Assembly (NCBI GenBank): GCA_003242885.1
Contig: QKMZ01000003.1
Location: forward strand, 620,001 to 684,000
Length of the DNA: 64,000 nt
Reading direction: 5' to 3'
Source of the DNA: Candidatus Melainabacteria bacterium
GTDB taxonomy: Bacteria > Cyanobacteriota > Vampirovibrionia > Obscuribacterales > Obscuribacteraceae
Part shown: in pieces, positions 25,976-33,793 of the stretch
Numbering within the stretch: position 1 is the first letter of the stretch
Layout: each line of letters begins with the position of its first letter
The notes under the pieces: model-generated
Told to the model about the DNA's origin: nothing
Database searches by the model: none
The model's input: only the letters and a program-made list of their open reading frames with translations
Position numbers and translations under genes: made by a program

Positions 25976-27085
25976 ATGCCAGCGCTGAATAAAACTCCCA
26001 ACGAAGAAGAATGCAAGAAGGTTTTGCAGGATGCGGAAAGCCGCCTGGGACCTGACGATGCACAGCTTGTGCCCCTGCTCGATCAGCTGGCATACGCTTA
26101 TCACAGCACAGGAAAACATGCCGAAGCGGAAGAATGTTATTCCCGAGCGATTTCAATAACCGAAAAGAAAGAGGGTGCAAAGTCACCACTCCTGGTGCCA
26201 AGGCTGCACAATCTGGCGGTTCTTTATCGAATACAAGAGAAGTTTAAAGAAGCAGAACAGGTCTATATTCGCACCATACTTCTTACGGAAAAATTTCCAC
26301 CCGAAGGCATACTTGATCTGGCTACGCAGAAAAACTTTCTTGCCGGCTTGTACTTCGCATGGGGAAGACTGCCCGACGCAGAAATCCTCGTCAAAGACTC
26401 GCTCGAAATTTACAGAAAGACGCTTGGTGCAGACCATGAATACGCATCCTTCTGCCTTATGGGTTTGTCACTCATTTACAAACAGCTCGGCAAAGAAGAT
26501 GAGGCCAATCGCTGCTTTACAGAATGCGAAAGGCAAATGAAAGGAGCTGCCCGGCTCGAATATCTAGAAAGCTTTCAGGACATTGGACATAGCCTGTTTT
26601 TCCTTTCAAGACAACATTTTCGCCAGGGGCGATTAGAGGATGCGCAGGTCTTATTCCGCTATGCACTTCTCAGCGAAACGTGGGAACTCTGGCCGTATCA
26701 CCCATTTGTATCGCAAAGCCTGCATTTGCTAGCAGACTTATATGCGGCCCAGGGTATGCTCGGGGAAGCCGAGCACATCTATAAAAAGGCTCTGGCACTG
26801 CGTCAGAGCGTGCTTGGCGACCAGCACCCAACGGTAGCCACCACGGCACACTCACTGGCAAGACTGTTGCACAGGGAAAGAAGATTGGATGAAGCTGAGA
26901 ATCTTTACAAGCTTTCCCTTTCAATAAGACGCCACGCCTCATATCCGCCGCTGCTTGCGCAGACCCTGACTGCATATGCGGAGTTGCTAAAAGAAAAGGG
27001 ACTGGGCGACCAAGCGAAGAAGGTAGAAGATGAAGCAAAGCGCATTCTCGATTCTTATAGCCCCGCAGCGCATGACAGGACTTAA
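25976..27085 (+). CDS. TPR protein of the kinesin-light-chain type
   Basis: The 369-residue protein is almost entirely TPR units of about 42 residues (YHSTGKHAEAEECYSRAISI, LAVLYRIQEKFKEAEQVYIR, LFFLSRQHFRQGRLEDAQVLFRYAL, GMLGEAEHIYKKALALRQSV, RRLDEAENLYKLSLSIRR). They resemble the TPR_12 / kinesin light chain pattern. No signal peptide. Likely a protein-protein scaffold in the cytoplasm. Partner unknown; the methyltransferase next door is a possible one. Confidence 0.85.
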   Translation: MPALNKTPNEEECKKVLQDAESRLGPDDAQLVPLLDQLAYAYHSTGKHAEAEECYSRAISITEKKEGAKSPLLVPRLHNLAVLYRIQEKFKEAEQVYIRTILLTEKFPPEGILDLATQKNFLAGLYFAWGRLPDAEILVKDSLEIYRKTLGADHEYASFCLMGLSLIYKQLGKEDEANRCFTECERQMKGAARLEYLESFQDIGHSLFFLSRQHFRQGRLEDAQVLFRYALLSETWELWPYHPFVSQSLHLLADLYAAQGMLGEAEHIYKKALALRQSVLGDQHPTVATTAHSLARLLHRERRLDEAENLYKLSLSIRRHASYPPLLAQTLTAYAELLKEKGLGDQAKKVEDEAKRILDSYSPAAHDRT

Positions 27086-27194
27086 TTCCCGGCGTATATA
27101 ACGACAATGTTATCCAGGTGCAAAATCTCTGAACATACACGTGTATCAGCCATTATCTGAACATTGCACAGGGCACGGGCGGCTAGAACTGTGC

Positions 27195-27222
27195 TATAAA
27201 GAGCAACGTGACAAGTCACGTT
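27195..27222 (+). promoter_or_regulatory. -10 box and palindromic operator candidate
   Basis: TATAAA at 27195-27200 is a possible -10 element. Five bases later AACGTGAC-AA-GTCACGTT (27205-27222) is a perfect inverted repeat with 8-base arms, at or just after the expected transcription start. No good -35 box is seen at the normal distance, which suggests an activated promoter. It precedes the ATG at 27255. Confidence 0.45.
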
Positions 27223-27254
27223 CCATACGCGCAGGAACAGTTAAGGAGTATCCC

Positions 27255-27452
27255 ATGAAGAAGAGTTTGGCAGTCGGTCTTATGATCGCCATTTGCAGTT
27301 TTACCGCCACCGCTGCGCAAGCAGAAGATAGCAAAATCAAAGAAGCCGGCAAGAAAGTTGGCAATGCTATCGTATGGCCCTTCAGAGCCGTAGGCAAAGG
27401 CCTCAAGGCTATGGGCAATGGCGCCAAGAAGATGGTAGGAAAAGGCTCGTAA
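27255..27452 (+). CDS. Small secreted cationic peptide
   Basis: The 65-residue protein has a classic signal peptide (KKSLAVGLMIAICSFTATAAQA, cut near residue 23). The mature part is about 43 residues, very basic, rich in Gly, Lys and Ala, and has no cysteine: KIKEAGKKVGNAIVWPFRAV then GKGLKAMGNGAKKMVGKGS. It could fold as amphipathic helices, like a secreted antimicrobial or envelope-bound peptide. AAGGAG precedes the ATG at a six-base distance. It has its own promoter candidate and terminator, so it is a single-gene unit. Family not recognised. Confidence 0.75.
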   Translation: MKKSLAVGLMIAICSFTATAAQAEDSKIKEAGKKVGNAIVWPFRAVGKGLKAMGNGAKKMVGKGS

Positions 27453-27480
27453 TAAGCCAGACTACTTAAAGTATTTGCGG

Positions 27481-27513
27481 GGGCGGTGCGCATGCATCGC
27501 CCTTGCTGCTTTT
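27481..27513. terminator. Hairpin terminator between convergent genes
   Basis: GGGCGGTGC (27481-27489) pairs with GCATCGCCC (27494-27502), allowing one G-U pair, around the loop GCAT. A T-run (27509-27513) follows on the + strand. It ends the small peptide gene and lies directly after the stop of the potD-like gene on the other strand. Related hairpins recur elsewhere in the window. Confidence 0.7.
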
Positions 27514-28625
27514 TAAGAGCACTTCAGCTCCGTCCACATCCGATCATATGTGAAGACAGCCTTGCCCACATCTCCGATTTCCTCACAGCGAGCCAAGACA
27601 TTTTCATTAGGGTATAGAACTTTATCCTTGCGCAGCTCTTCATTGACTAAGGGCAGTGCTAATTTATTAGGTGTCGCGTAGCGCGTATAGTTTGCAATTG
27701 CCGCACCGACAGGCGGTTCTAGGATGTAATTTATCCACTCGTATGCTCTCTGCGGATGCGGAGCCGACTTAGGAATGCACAAGCTATCCATCCATATCGA
27801 ACATCCACCGACCGGAATTGCATAACCGATATCCGGATTCTCACGTCTAGCCTGATACGCATCACCGCTATAAACGAGAGCCAGCCAGCAATCTCCGCTG
27901 ACTAGCTGAGTTATGACCTGATCAGATGAATAACACATCGTGAGAGGCTTCTGGAGTTTCAAATCTTCGGTCGCTTTGCGAATCAATGCTTCGTCTGTAG
28001 TGTTGTAAGAATGTCCGCGGCGTTTTAAAGCCGCTCCGATTGTTTCTCTTGAATCATCTAAAAGTGTGATTCTGCCAGCCATACGTGCGTCCCAGAAGAC
28101 ATCCCAATCAGCAGGAGTTTTATCCATTGCCATTTGAGGCATTTGCAAATCTGCATCCTTGATAGTCATCGCTCGTCGCACTGCAACGGTGTTATATCCG
28201 ATACCAGTGGTGCCCCAGGTGTAAGGGACCGAATATTTCAAACCATGGTCGTGACCTGGGTTTTGAAAGCGGTCCATGATATTTTTCAAGTTCGGAATTT
28301 TTGAATGATCAAGTTGTTGCAGCAGTCCCAGTTTGACGAGATTTCTCAACATGTAGCCGGTCGGAACCACGATATCGTAGTCGGAAGCGCCAGCCTGGAG
28401 CTTAGCCAATAGAGCCTCATTAGAAGCAAACGTGTCATAGACGACCTGAACGCCGGTCCTTTTCTCAAAATCAGGAATCGTGTCAGGATGCAGGTAATCT
28501 GCCCAGCTATAGATGTTTACCGAGTTGCCGCTGTCCTTTTGCTTGGAACCCAGCCCGCAGCCCACCAGCCCTGGAGCGAGCAATGCGCCGGTCATACCTT
28601 GCAGAAATGTGCGACGAGAAAGCAC
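27513..28625 (-). CDS. Spermidine/putrescine-type ABC transporter substrate-binding lipoprotein
   Basis: The 370-residue protein has a twin-arginine-like signal (SRRTFLQGMTGALLAPGLVGC) with a lipobox ending at Cys23, so it may be exported folded and lipid-anchored. The mature sequence has the PotD/PotF hallmarks NIYSWADYLHPDTIPDFEKRTGVQVVYDTFASNEALLAKL, YDIVVPTGYM, VPYTWGTTGIGYN and YSGDAYQAR. It should bind a polyamine or a similar cation. The start codon is probably GTG. It begins six bases after the stop of the PotA-like gene. No permease gene lies next to it. Confidence 0.92.
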   Translation of the reverse strand: MLSRRTFLQGMTGALLAPGLVGCGLGSKQKDSGNSVNIYSWADYLHPDTIPDFEKRTGVQVVYDTFASNEALLAKLQAGASDYDIVVPTGYMLRNLVKLGLLQQLDHSKIPNLKNIMDRFQNPGHDHGLKYSVPYTWGTTGIGYNTVAVRRAMTIKDADLQMPQMAMDKTPADWDVFWDARMAGRITLLDDSRETIGAALKRRGHSYNTTDEALIRKATEDLKLQKPLTMCYSSDQVITQLVSGDCWLALVYSGDAYQARRENPDIGYAIPVGGCSIWMDSLCIPKSAPHPQRAYEWINYILEPPVGAAIANYTRYATPNKLALPLVNEELRKDKVLYPNENVLARCEEIGDVGKAVFTYDRMWTELKCS

Positions 28626-28630
28626 CGAAA

Positions 28631-29800
28631 CTAATCTCCCTTTCTCTCGGTGACGGTCTGCGCGGTTTTGCTGGTGGTCTTTATATCGCTCTCTTTTTCT
28701 GAACCTTCAGAACTGTTAGCCGTTGCGTCTTTCAGCAAAGTACAGTTTTTCCAATCGACTTCAACGAAAACGGATTGTCCGATGCCGAATGCAAGAGCAT
28801 GATCAGTTGCGGCTGCAGCTCGAAGGTCTGTGCCAAGATTTGATTTAACGACATATTCTGTTGAAGCACCCAGATAACTTCGATTCAAAATCGTCGATGG
28901 CAAACCGATCTGAGACTCAGAGACCAATTTAACTGCCTGAGGCTTTACTGAAAGCAAAACTCTGTCGCCTGGTTTGGCACCATTTGCGGTGTCGCCTTCG
29001 ATGACTACTTCGCGTCCATCCTTAAGCTTGACCTGCGCAGAATTTCTGTCGGACGAAACAAGCGTCCCTTCGAGCAAATTCGTATTGCCGATAAAACGAG
29101 CCACAAATGGCGTTTCAGGGCGTTCATATACTTCTTTTGGAGTTCCGACCTGCTCGAGATTGCCGTTGTAGAAGACCGCTATACGGCTGGAGAGTGCCAG
29201 GGCTTCATCTTGATCGTGTGTGACCATGACAAATGTCATATTCAATTCGCGCTGCAGGCGAGCCAATTCGCTCTGCATTTCTTCTCTTATTTGAGGATCG
29301 AGGGCCGACAGCGGTTCGTCCAAAAGCAGAACCATTGGGCGATTTACGATTGCACGCGCCAAGGCGACACGCTGTTGCTGTCCGCCAGAAAGTTGAGACG
29401 GATACCGCTGAGACAAATGAGATAGGCGCACCAGATTTAGTGCCTCACTAACACGCGAAGCAATTTCGTCATTCTTTAGCTTAAGTCCGGATTTTAGTCC
29501 AAACGCCACATTGTCAAAGACTGTCAGATGCGGAAACAAAGCATAGCTTTGAAAAACCATATTGACCGGACGTTTATGCGGAGGCACCCCCAAAACATCT
29601 TTTCCGCCAACCAAAAGTTTGCCTTCTGTAGGTGTTTCAAAACCGGCGATCATTCTAAGCAGCGTGGTTTTTCCGCAGCCCGATGGTCCCAAAAGGCTGA
29701 AGAATTCGCTCTCTTCGACATCGAGATTAAGCGTGCGCACCGCCTGGGTCGTACCGAAGCGCTTGGAAATCTCGATTGCCTGGATGGCTTTGGCGCTCAT
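28631..29800 (-). CDS. Spermidine/putrescine-type ABC transporter ATP-binding protein
   Basis: The 389-residue protein has Walker A GPSGCGKTT near 38-46, the signature LSGGQQQRVALARA, Walker B VLLLDEPLSALDP and the switch His in VTHDQDEAL. The C-terminal third is the TOBE/OB region (VKLKDGREVVIEG, VLLSVKPQAVKL) of the PotA/CysA type. It should drive uptake of polyamines together with the PotD-like lipoprotein downstream. It overlaps the end of the PucR-type gene by four bases (ATGA), so the three are one operon. The C-terminal tail past about 365 is low-complexity. Confidence 0.94.
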   Translation of the reverse strand: MSAKAIQAIEISKRFGTTQAVRTLNLDVEESEFFSLLGPSGCGKTTLLRMIAGFETPTEGKLLVGGKDVLGVPPHKRPVNMVFQSYALFPHLTVFDNVAFGLKSGLKLKNDEIASRVSEALNLVRLSHLSQRYPSQLSGGQQQRVALARAIVNRPMVLLLDEPLSALDPQIREEMQSELARLQRELNMTFVMVTHDQDEALALSSRIAVFYNGNLEQVGTPKEVYERPETPFVARFIGNTNLLEGTLVSSDRNSAQVKLKDGREVVIEGDTANGAKPGDRVLLSVKPQAVKLVSESQIGLPSTILNRSYLGASTEYVVKSNLGTDLRAAAATDHALAFGIGQSVFVEVDWKNCTLLKDATANSSEGSEKESDIKTTSKTAQTVTERKGD

Positions 29801-31497
29801 CCTCTCTTCCCTGTGCTGCCGCTCATCATGTCTCGAATTTGAAAAGCGATCTGCAAGTTTAGCAATACTTCTTGCGAGTCGATGTCAACTTTGAGAATTT
29901 CGGCAATTTGCTCAAGGCGATAGCGCAAAGTGTGTCGGTGAATAAAAAGTGCCCGGGCAGCCGAGTTGAGATTAGCGCCCTCAGCCAGATAAACACGAAG
30001 ACTCGGCACGAGTTCGCTTTCCCACTCTTCGTCATAACTCTCAAGCGGCTCAATGATTTCTTCGCAAAAGCGTTCCAACTCAGGATGGTCAATCATCAAA
30101 TACAGCAAGCGCTTGACGCCCAGCTCGCCGTAGCCGATGGTGAACTCTTTATCGGCGTGCATCATTGAGCCAACAATGAGCGCCTGACGGGCTTCGCGAT
30201 AACTCTCCGCCAAGTCAAATGTTGTCTCAGCCATGCGCCCGGCACCAATTTGAATCTGTGCATCCGCACCGCCCGGCTTTTGTTTTACAAGTTCCTTAAG
30301 CTGCTTTTGAAGTGCTTCTGCGACTTGCTGCCAGGTTTTACCGGAATTGGCAAGATAAGGAAAAACAACTGTTGCCGTCCCTTCTATTTCAGTCATCACC
30401 CCGAAATTTTCCGGCAGTCCTTCGAGCGCAAGAGGCTGACCCTGACGATTTAGCGCGCTGCAAGCAAAAACAAGAATGCCATCAGCCATGTCGAATCCAT
30501 AATGCTGGTCCATGCGCTCCTGGTCAGACGCAGCCAGAGAGCCGCCGAGTAAGAGGTCTTTGAGCAAACTCTTCTGCGTGGCAGCAAACATCGGACCGGT
30601 TTGCCGATTTTGATGAAACTCAATCATGCAGGCCAGAGCTGCAGGTCGCAAAAGCTCGGCTATGGCTTCCATATCGTCATTGGGTCGAACCATTGACGAT
30701 ATATAGCCGACGATATTTTCCCCTAACAAGATTGGAGCTACGAGCCGCTTGCCGACTTTGACGGTCGGGATTATCCAGTCCTTGCCGTCATTAGAGTCGG
30801 GGGTCTTGAGTTGCTTGCGTACGGTCTTATAGACATCATCTGCGAGGCTGCGCTGCTGGCTAGCGGGCGTGCCTCCCATATTCTTCGACGCCATTAGGGA
30901 AAACTGCGCCGACTCAATACTGAGCGGGCGATTCAGCTGATTGGAAACTTCCTCGACAAGACCTTCCAGCCCTTCCTCGACCACCAAATTCATCAAAAAT
31001 GTATGCAGGCGTGTGCTGTTGAGCTTGAGCTGGCGCAGAAAAGTAAATCGGACTTCGTCAGAAATCTGCCCCAAGTCGCCAAAGCCGGGCATGCTTATCA
31101 ATGGGACGTGAACTTCCTGGCAGGTCTTGACGAGCTGCTTAAGCGCCGCATCATAGTTTGGAGCCGGAGCAATCGAAGGCACAACCAGCTTGGCAACAGG
31201 CTCAGCGCCGCCCTGTGCTCGAGTAGAGCGGCTGGTTCGCACTGGAGTATCGGCAATCGATTTGATTACAACGACCGCCGAGAGTTCGGCGACATTCTTC
31301 AATTCCTTGCCTTCAAAAGCCTCAAGTTTATTGACCAGCAGGCTTCCCTGGCGAAATGGGGAGGCTAAATTGGAGATTACTTGCGTAACTGCAGAGTCGA
31401 TACTATCGTCACAGCAAAGCACCTGTGCTTCGGCAAACGCCTCAGAACTGAGCAATTGGCGCAATGTGGGCTGATAAGCGAACTGCGAATGAACCAT
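29797..31497 (-). CDS. PucR/CdaR-family transcriptional regulator
   Basis: The 566-residue protein has an N-terminal PucR-like domain (FAYQPTLRQLLSSEAFAEAQVLC), a GAF-like middle region, a GGDEF-like CdaR region and a C-terminal helix-turn-helix. The last contains LRVYLAEGANLNSAARALFIHRHTLRYRLEQIAEIL, the PucR HTH signature. These regulators usually respond to a small molecule and control uptake or breakdown genes. The 4-base overlap with the PotA-like gene suggests that it controls the transport operon in which it sits. The ligand cannot be told. Confidence 0.88.
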   Translation of the reverse strand: MVHSQFAYQPTLRQLLSSEAFAEAQVLCCDDSIDSAVTQVISNLASPFRQGSLLVNKLEAFEGKELKNVAELSAVVVIKSIADTPVRTSRSTRAQGGAEPVAKLVVPSIAPAPNYDAALKQLVKTCQEVHVPLISMPGFGDLGQISDEVRFTFLRQLKLNSTRLHTFLMNLVVEEGLEGLVEEVSNQLNRPLSIESAQFSLMASKNMGGTPASQQRSLADDVYKTVRKQLKTPDSNDGKDWIIPTVKVGKRLVAPILLGENIVGYISSMVRPNDDMEAIAELLRPAALACMIEFHQNRQTGPMFAATQKSLLKDLLLGGSLAASDQERMDQHYGFDMADGILVFACSALNRQGQPLALEGLPENFGVMTEIEGTATVVFPYLANSGKTWQQVAEALQKQLKELVKQKPGGADAQIQIGAGRMAETTFDLAESYREARQALIVGSMMHADKEFTIGYGELGVKRLLYLMIDHPELERFCEEIIEPLESYDEEWESELVPSLRVYLAEGANLNSAARALFIHRHTLRYRLEQIAEILKVDIDSQEVLLNLQIAFQIRDMMSGSTGKRG

Positions 31498-31688
31498 GTA
31501 TCGATAACTCTTCTAGTCCTATCTTAACTTGTTAGAGCCCGAAATCTGTATATACGAGGCAGATACGCCAGCGAAGATAAAACTTGCGTCCGAGGCAGGA
31601 AACCGAAAACGTATTTCCAGCATGGCTTTTGGGGTATTACGAGAGGGCTCGAAAGCGCCGTAACCAAAAGATTTCGGCGCCTTCTGGC

Positions 31689-31717
31689 TTGTTTTACGTA
31701 TTAACGGGTGATAACAT
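31689..31717 (+). promoter_or_regulatory. Promoter candidate for the HU gene
   Basis: TTGTTT (31689-31694) and TAACAT (31712-31717) are separated by 17 bases, with TGA immediately before the second box as in extended -10 promoters. The HU gene's Shine-Dalgarno sequence lies about 40 bases downstream. Confidence 0.4.
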
Positions 31718-31767
31718 CCGCACCTTGGAAGCCAAAAACTGGGTTTTTCATTTAAGGAGGATATCGA

Positions 31768-32145
31768 ATGAACCGTGCTGAGCTGATCAGCGAAATTGCT
31801 GAGCTTACCGGGCAACCCAAGACCATTGTCAGCGAAACGATCTCGACTTTTCTGCACACCATCACCGGTGCCATCAGCAAGGGCGAAAAAGTTACGCTGG
31901 TAGGTTTCGGTACGTTTGAAAGACGCAACCGTCAAGCCAGAACTGGTCGCAACCCCAGAACTCTCGCCCCATTGCGCATTCCTTCCAGCCGCGTTCCTGC
32001 TTTCAGAGCAGGGCAAGAGCTCAAGGACATCGTCAATGGCAGCATGCGCCAGAAAGCGTTTGCTTCGCAAACTAAGTCTTCTTCCAAGCCGGCTGTAAAG
32101 TCTGCCAAGAAGACCAGCAAAGCATCGAAAGGCCGCAAGCGCTAA
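31768..32145 (+). CDS. HU-family DNA-binding protein with basic C-terminal tail
   Basis: HU is an abundant nucleoid protein that bends DNA. The first 90 residues are canonical: MNRAELISEIAELTGQPKTI, then TLVGFGTFERRNRQARTGRNPRT and the DNA-binding arm end RVPAFRAGQELKD. About 35 additional residues are nearly all Lys, Ser and Ala (SSSKPAVKSAKKTSKASKGR), like histone H1 tails. Such tails are known in HU from some actinobacteria and few other groups. The Shine-Dalgarno AAGGAGG is strong, and a terminator follows. Confidence 0.95.
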   Translation: MNRAELISEIAELTGQPKTIVSETISTFLHTITGAISKGEKVTLVGFGTFERRNRQARTGRNPRTLAPLRIPSSRVPAFRAGQELKDIVNGSMRQKAFASQTKSSSKPAVKSAKKTSKASKGRKR

Positions 32146-32194
32146 TTGATCTTTTGGTTCGGACTCGAAAACGAGGCGAGCTAGTCAGCTAGTA

Positions 32195-32230
32195 AAAAGT
32201 CGAGGGCAAATGCTCTCGACTTTTGTTTTT
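32195..32230 (+). terminator. Rho-independent terminator of the HU gene
   Basis: AAAAGTCGAGGGC (32195-32207) pairs with GCTCTCGACTTTT (32212-32224) with one G-U pair, loop AAAT, followed by a run of Ts broken by one G to 32230. It is about 50 bases after the stop. Confidence 0.85.
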
Positions 32231-32644
32231 GGGGTGATACCGCGGGGGGTAGCATGATCGACCCGAGCGGGTGATGGCTGAATTACAAAAAAGGGCTGTC
32301 ACCGGGTTTGATACCACTCAAAAACCGGTTGAGCGCATAACACACAGACGCGCTTTACATGCGGCTTTAAGATAGTTAAGGGAAGGTCAAATTTGATGCA
32401 TTTTTGGTCGAGTCTAAATGCGACTACCAGCGGTAATACCACCTGCGCCACCACGCCCGGATATCAAAAACATATACGCTGTTTGATTAAACTTTTGAAG
32501 AAATCATGGAAACTTGCTCAAAACCTATTGAGCTTGACATCCGTTTGAGACAAAATTAATTCAACTTCTTCTATTACAAATCAGCCAAGCGGCGGGTTCC
32601 CCACCTGCAGCAACCGCGTCACAGCCTACTAGAAAGCACGCCCC
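32231..32644. other. Noncoding stretch with a promoter candidate
   Basis: About 410 bases between the HU terminator and the next small ORF. A 31-codon ORF at 32396 (MHFWSSLNATTSG...) has GGAAGG upstream but is too short to call. TTGACA at 32534-32539 with TAATTC 17 bases later is a possible promoter for the gene at 32645. Otherwise I see nothing. Confidence 0.35.
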
Positions 32645-32806
32645 ATGAACGATCACATCAACAATTTCAACCAAAGATTGCTCGGAATGTTTGAACGGAA
32701 AGCAGAAGAATTCACGAGATACTCGCAAGAAGAAAAACCTTCCGCCACCGTTGCTGCTCAGATTGCAGGAATGTACAGCGAATTGGCAGAACTGGTTAAG
32801 CAATAA
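32645..32806 (+). CDS. Small charged helical protein (53 residues)
   Basis: The ORF encodes MNDHINNFNQRLLGMFERKA and continues EEFTRYSQEEKPSATVAAQIAGMYSELAELVKQ. It is strongly helical and charged, with a heptad-like pattern. A promoter candidate lies upstream, and a good terminator follows 30 bases after the stop. It has no clear Shine-Dalgarno. The flanking signals make it likely real. Function unknown. Confidence 0.55.
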   Translation: MNDHINNFNQRLLGMFERKAEEFTRYSQEEKPSATVAAQIAGMYSELAELVKQ

Positions 32807-32835
32807 GCCGAACCATTCAACTCACAGCTCCATAG

Positions 32836-32862
32836 CGGCGCGGTATTTCCGCGCCGTTTTCT
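32836..32862 (+). terminator. Rho-independent terminator
   Basis: CGGCGCGG (32836-32843) pairs perfectly with CCGCGCCG (32849-32856), loop TATTT, followed by TTTTCTTT. It ends the 53-residue gene. Confidence 0.85.
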
Positions 32863-32971
32863 TTGGCTGATCAACTCGAACTGGGTAAAACAAGGCGTCT
32901 CACAATCTCCGGTGCTCTATTGAGTATGATCAGACTCCACGCAACCGAGCGCTCGAAAAAAGGAGTTGGCA

Positions 32972-33160
32972 ATGCCTTACACGGACAAATCGTCAAAGGA
33001 AATGGCGGACGAATTTGTGGATGTTTACTTATCCATTTTGCAGAAGGTCGAAACGACCGGCATGGCGATAAGCACTGCTGATGCAGCCCGAGTTGCTCTG
33101 GACATCATCGCCAATCTGAACGGATTCGACAGACCATCGCCCGACGCCAGCAACGGCTAA
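32972..33160 (+). CDS. Small hypothetical protein (62 residues)
   Basis: The ORF MPYTDKSSKEMADEFVDVYL continues with a helical stretch to ALDIIANLNGFDRPS. AGGAG lies six bases before the ATG. It is acidic and helical without a signal peptide. The strong ribosome binding site and normal codon use support a real gene. Function unknown. Confidence 0.65.
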   Translation: MPYTDKSSKEMADEFVDVYLSILQKVETTGMAISTADAARVALDIIANLNGFDRPSPDASNG

Positions 33161-33305
33161 ATTCGGGCCGCCTGGCTAAAAGTTTTGCAAGGAAAGCCCG
33201 AAACCGCCCAGTATTTTGACTTTTTAAGCTCTTCCCCGTCCAAACTGGGGCATTTCCCATGGACAACCTAAAAGCTTTCATTTAATCTATATCCACTTGA
33301 TTTCC

Positions 33306-33420
33306 GCGCCCTCGTGGCGATGAGAAACCAGAGGAAGACCATACCGCTTGCCTTCGGTGAAATGCCGGGGCTAATCCCGCCTTGAATTTTGGGGAGGGGC
33401 GGTAGACCCATAAGGACGGG
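33306..33420 (+). ncRNA. Candidate structured leader RNA (riboswitch-like)
   Basis: This leader has several possible helices: CGCC-CTCGT-GGCG near 33308-33320, CGGGGctaaTCCCG near 33367-33380, and CCGCC pairing with GGCGG about 20 bases on. The block GGTGAAATGCCGGGGCTAAT followed by CCCGCC resembles the central part of cobalamin riboswitches. The blocks AGAGGAAGACC, CCGCTT and GGGGCTAATC instead recall the c-di-AMP (ydaO/yuaA) class, which often precedes Kdp genes. The gene right after it has a KdpF-like N-terminus, which favours the latter. Neither match is complete. I am only confident that the leader is structured and not coding. Confidence 0.4.
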
Positions 33421-33429
33421 GTGAGGCAG

Positions 33430-33693
33430 ATGGATTTCTTCTATATATTCGGCGGAATTGTGGCACTCGTGCTGCTCGTTGCCATTGCAGAGCCGCAGAG
33501 GTTTCTCCCAGAGCCCAAAGACAAGAAATTCAAAGTAGGTGTGACTTACTGGGGCCACTATGTGGACGCAGAAGCCGAGGCACCTAAAGAACAACAGACT
33601 ATCGAAGTTACGAAATCATCCGGGAAAGAAAAGACCTGCATCGGTCACACGACTTACGCAATGGGGCGCGGCGTCAGCATGCGCGGCGCGTAA
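33430..33693 (+). CDS. Small membrane protein with KdpF-like N-terminus
   Basis: The 87-residue protein starts MDFFYIFGGIVALVLLVAIA and then EPQRFLPEPKD. A single transmembrane segment ending in P-x-RF is the pattern of KdpF, the small stabilising subunit of the KdpFABC potassium pump. Here an extra 55-residue hydrophilic tail follows and no kdpA, kdpB or kdpC gene is next to it. A GTG at 33421 is an alternative start with AAGGA just upstream. It may be an orphan, fused KdpF-like peptide or an unrelated single-span protein. Confidence 0.5.
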   Translation: MDFFYIFGGIVALVLLVAIAEPQRFLPEPKDKKFKVGVTYWGHYVDAEAEAPKEQQTIEVTKSSGKEKTCIGHTTYAMGRGVSMRGA

Positions 33694-33793
33694 GCGCGTA
33701 AAATATCCCTGGCAGTCGCACGCAAGTGAGCAATCATTTGATTTCTGCGTGGCTTTCGCGCTGTCATCCGCATCCTTTTTCTGGTGAAGCATC

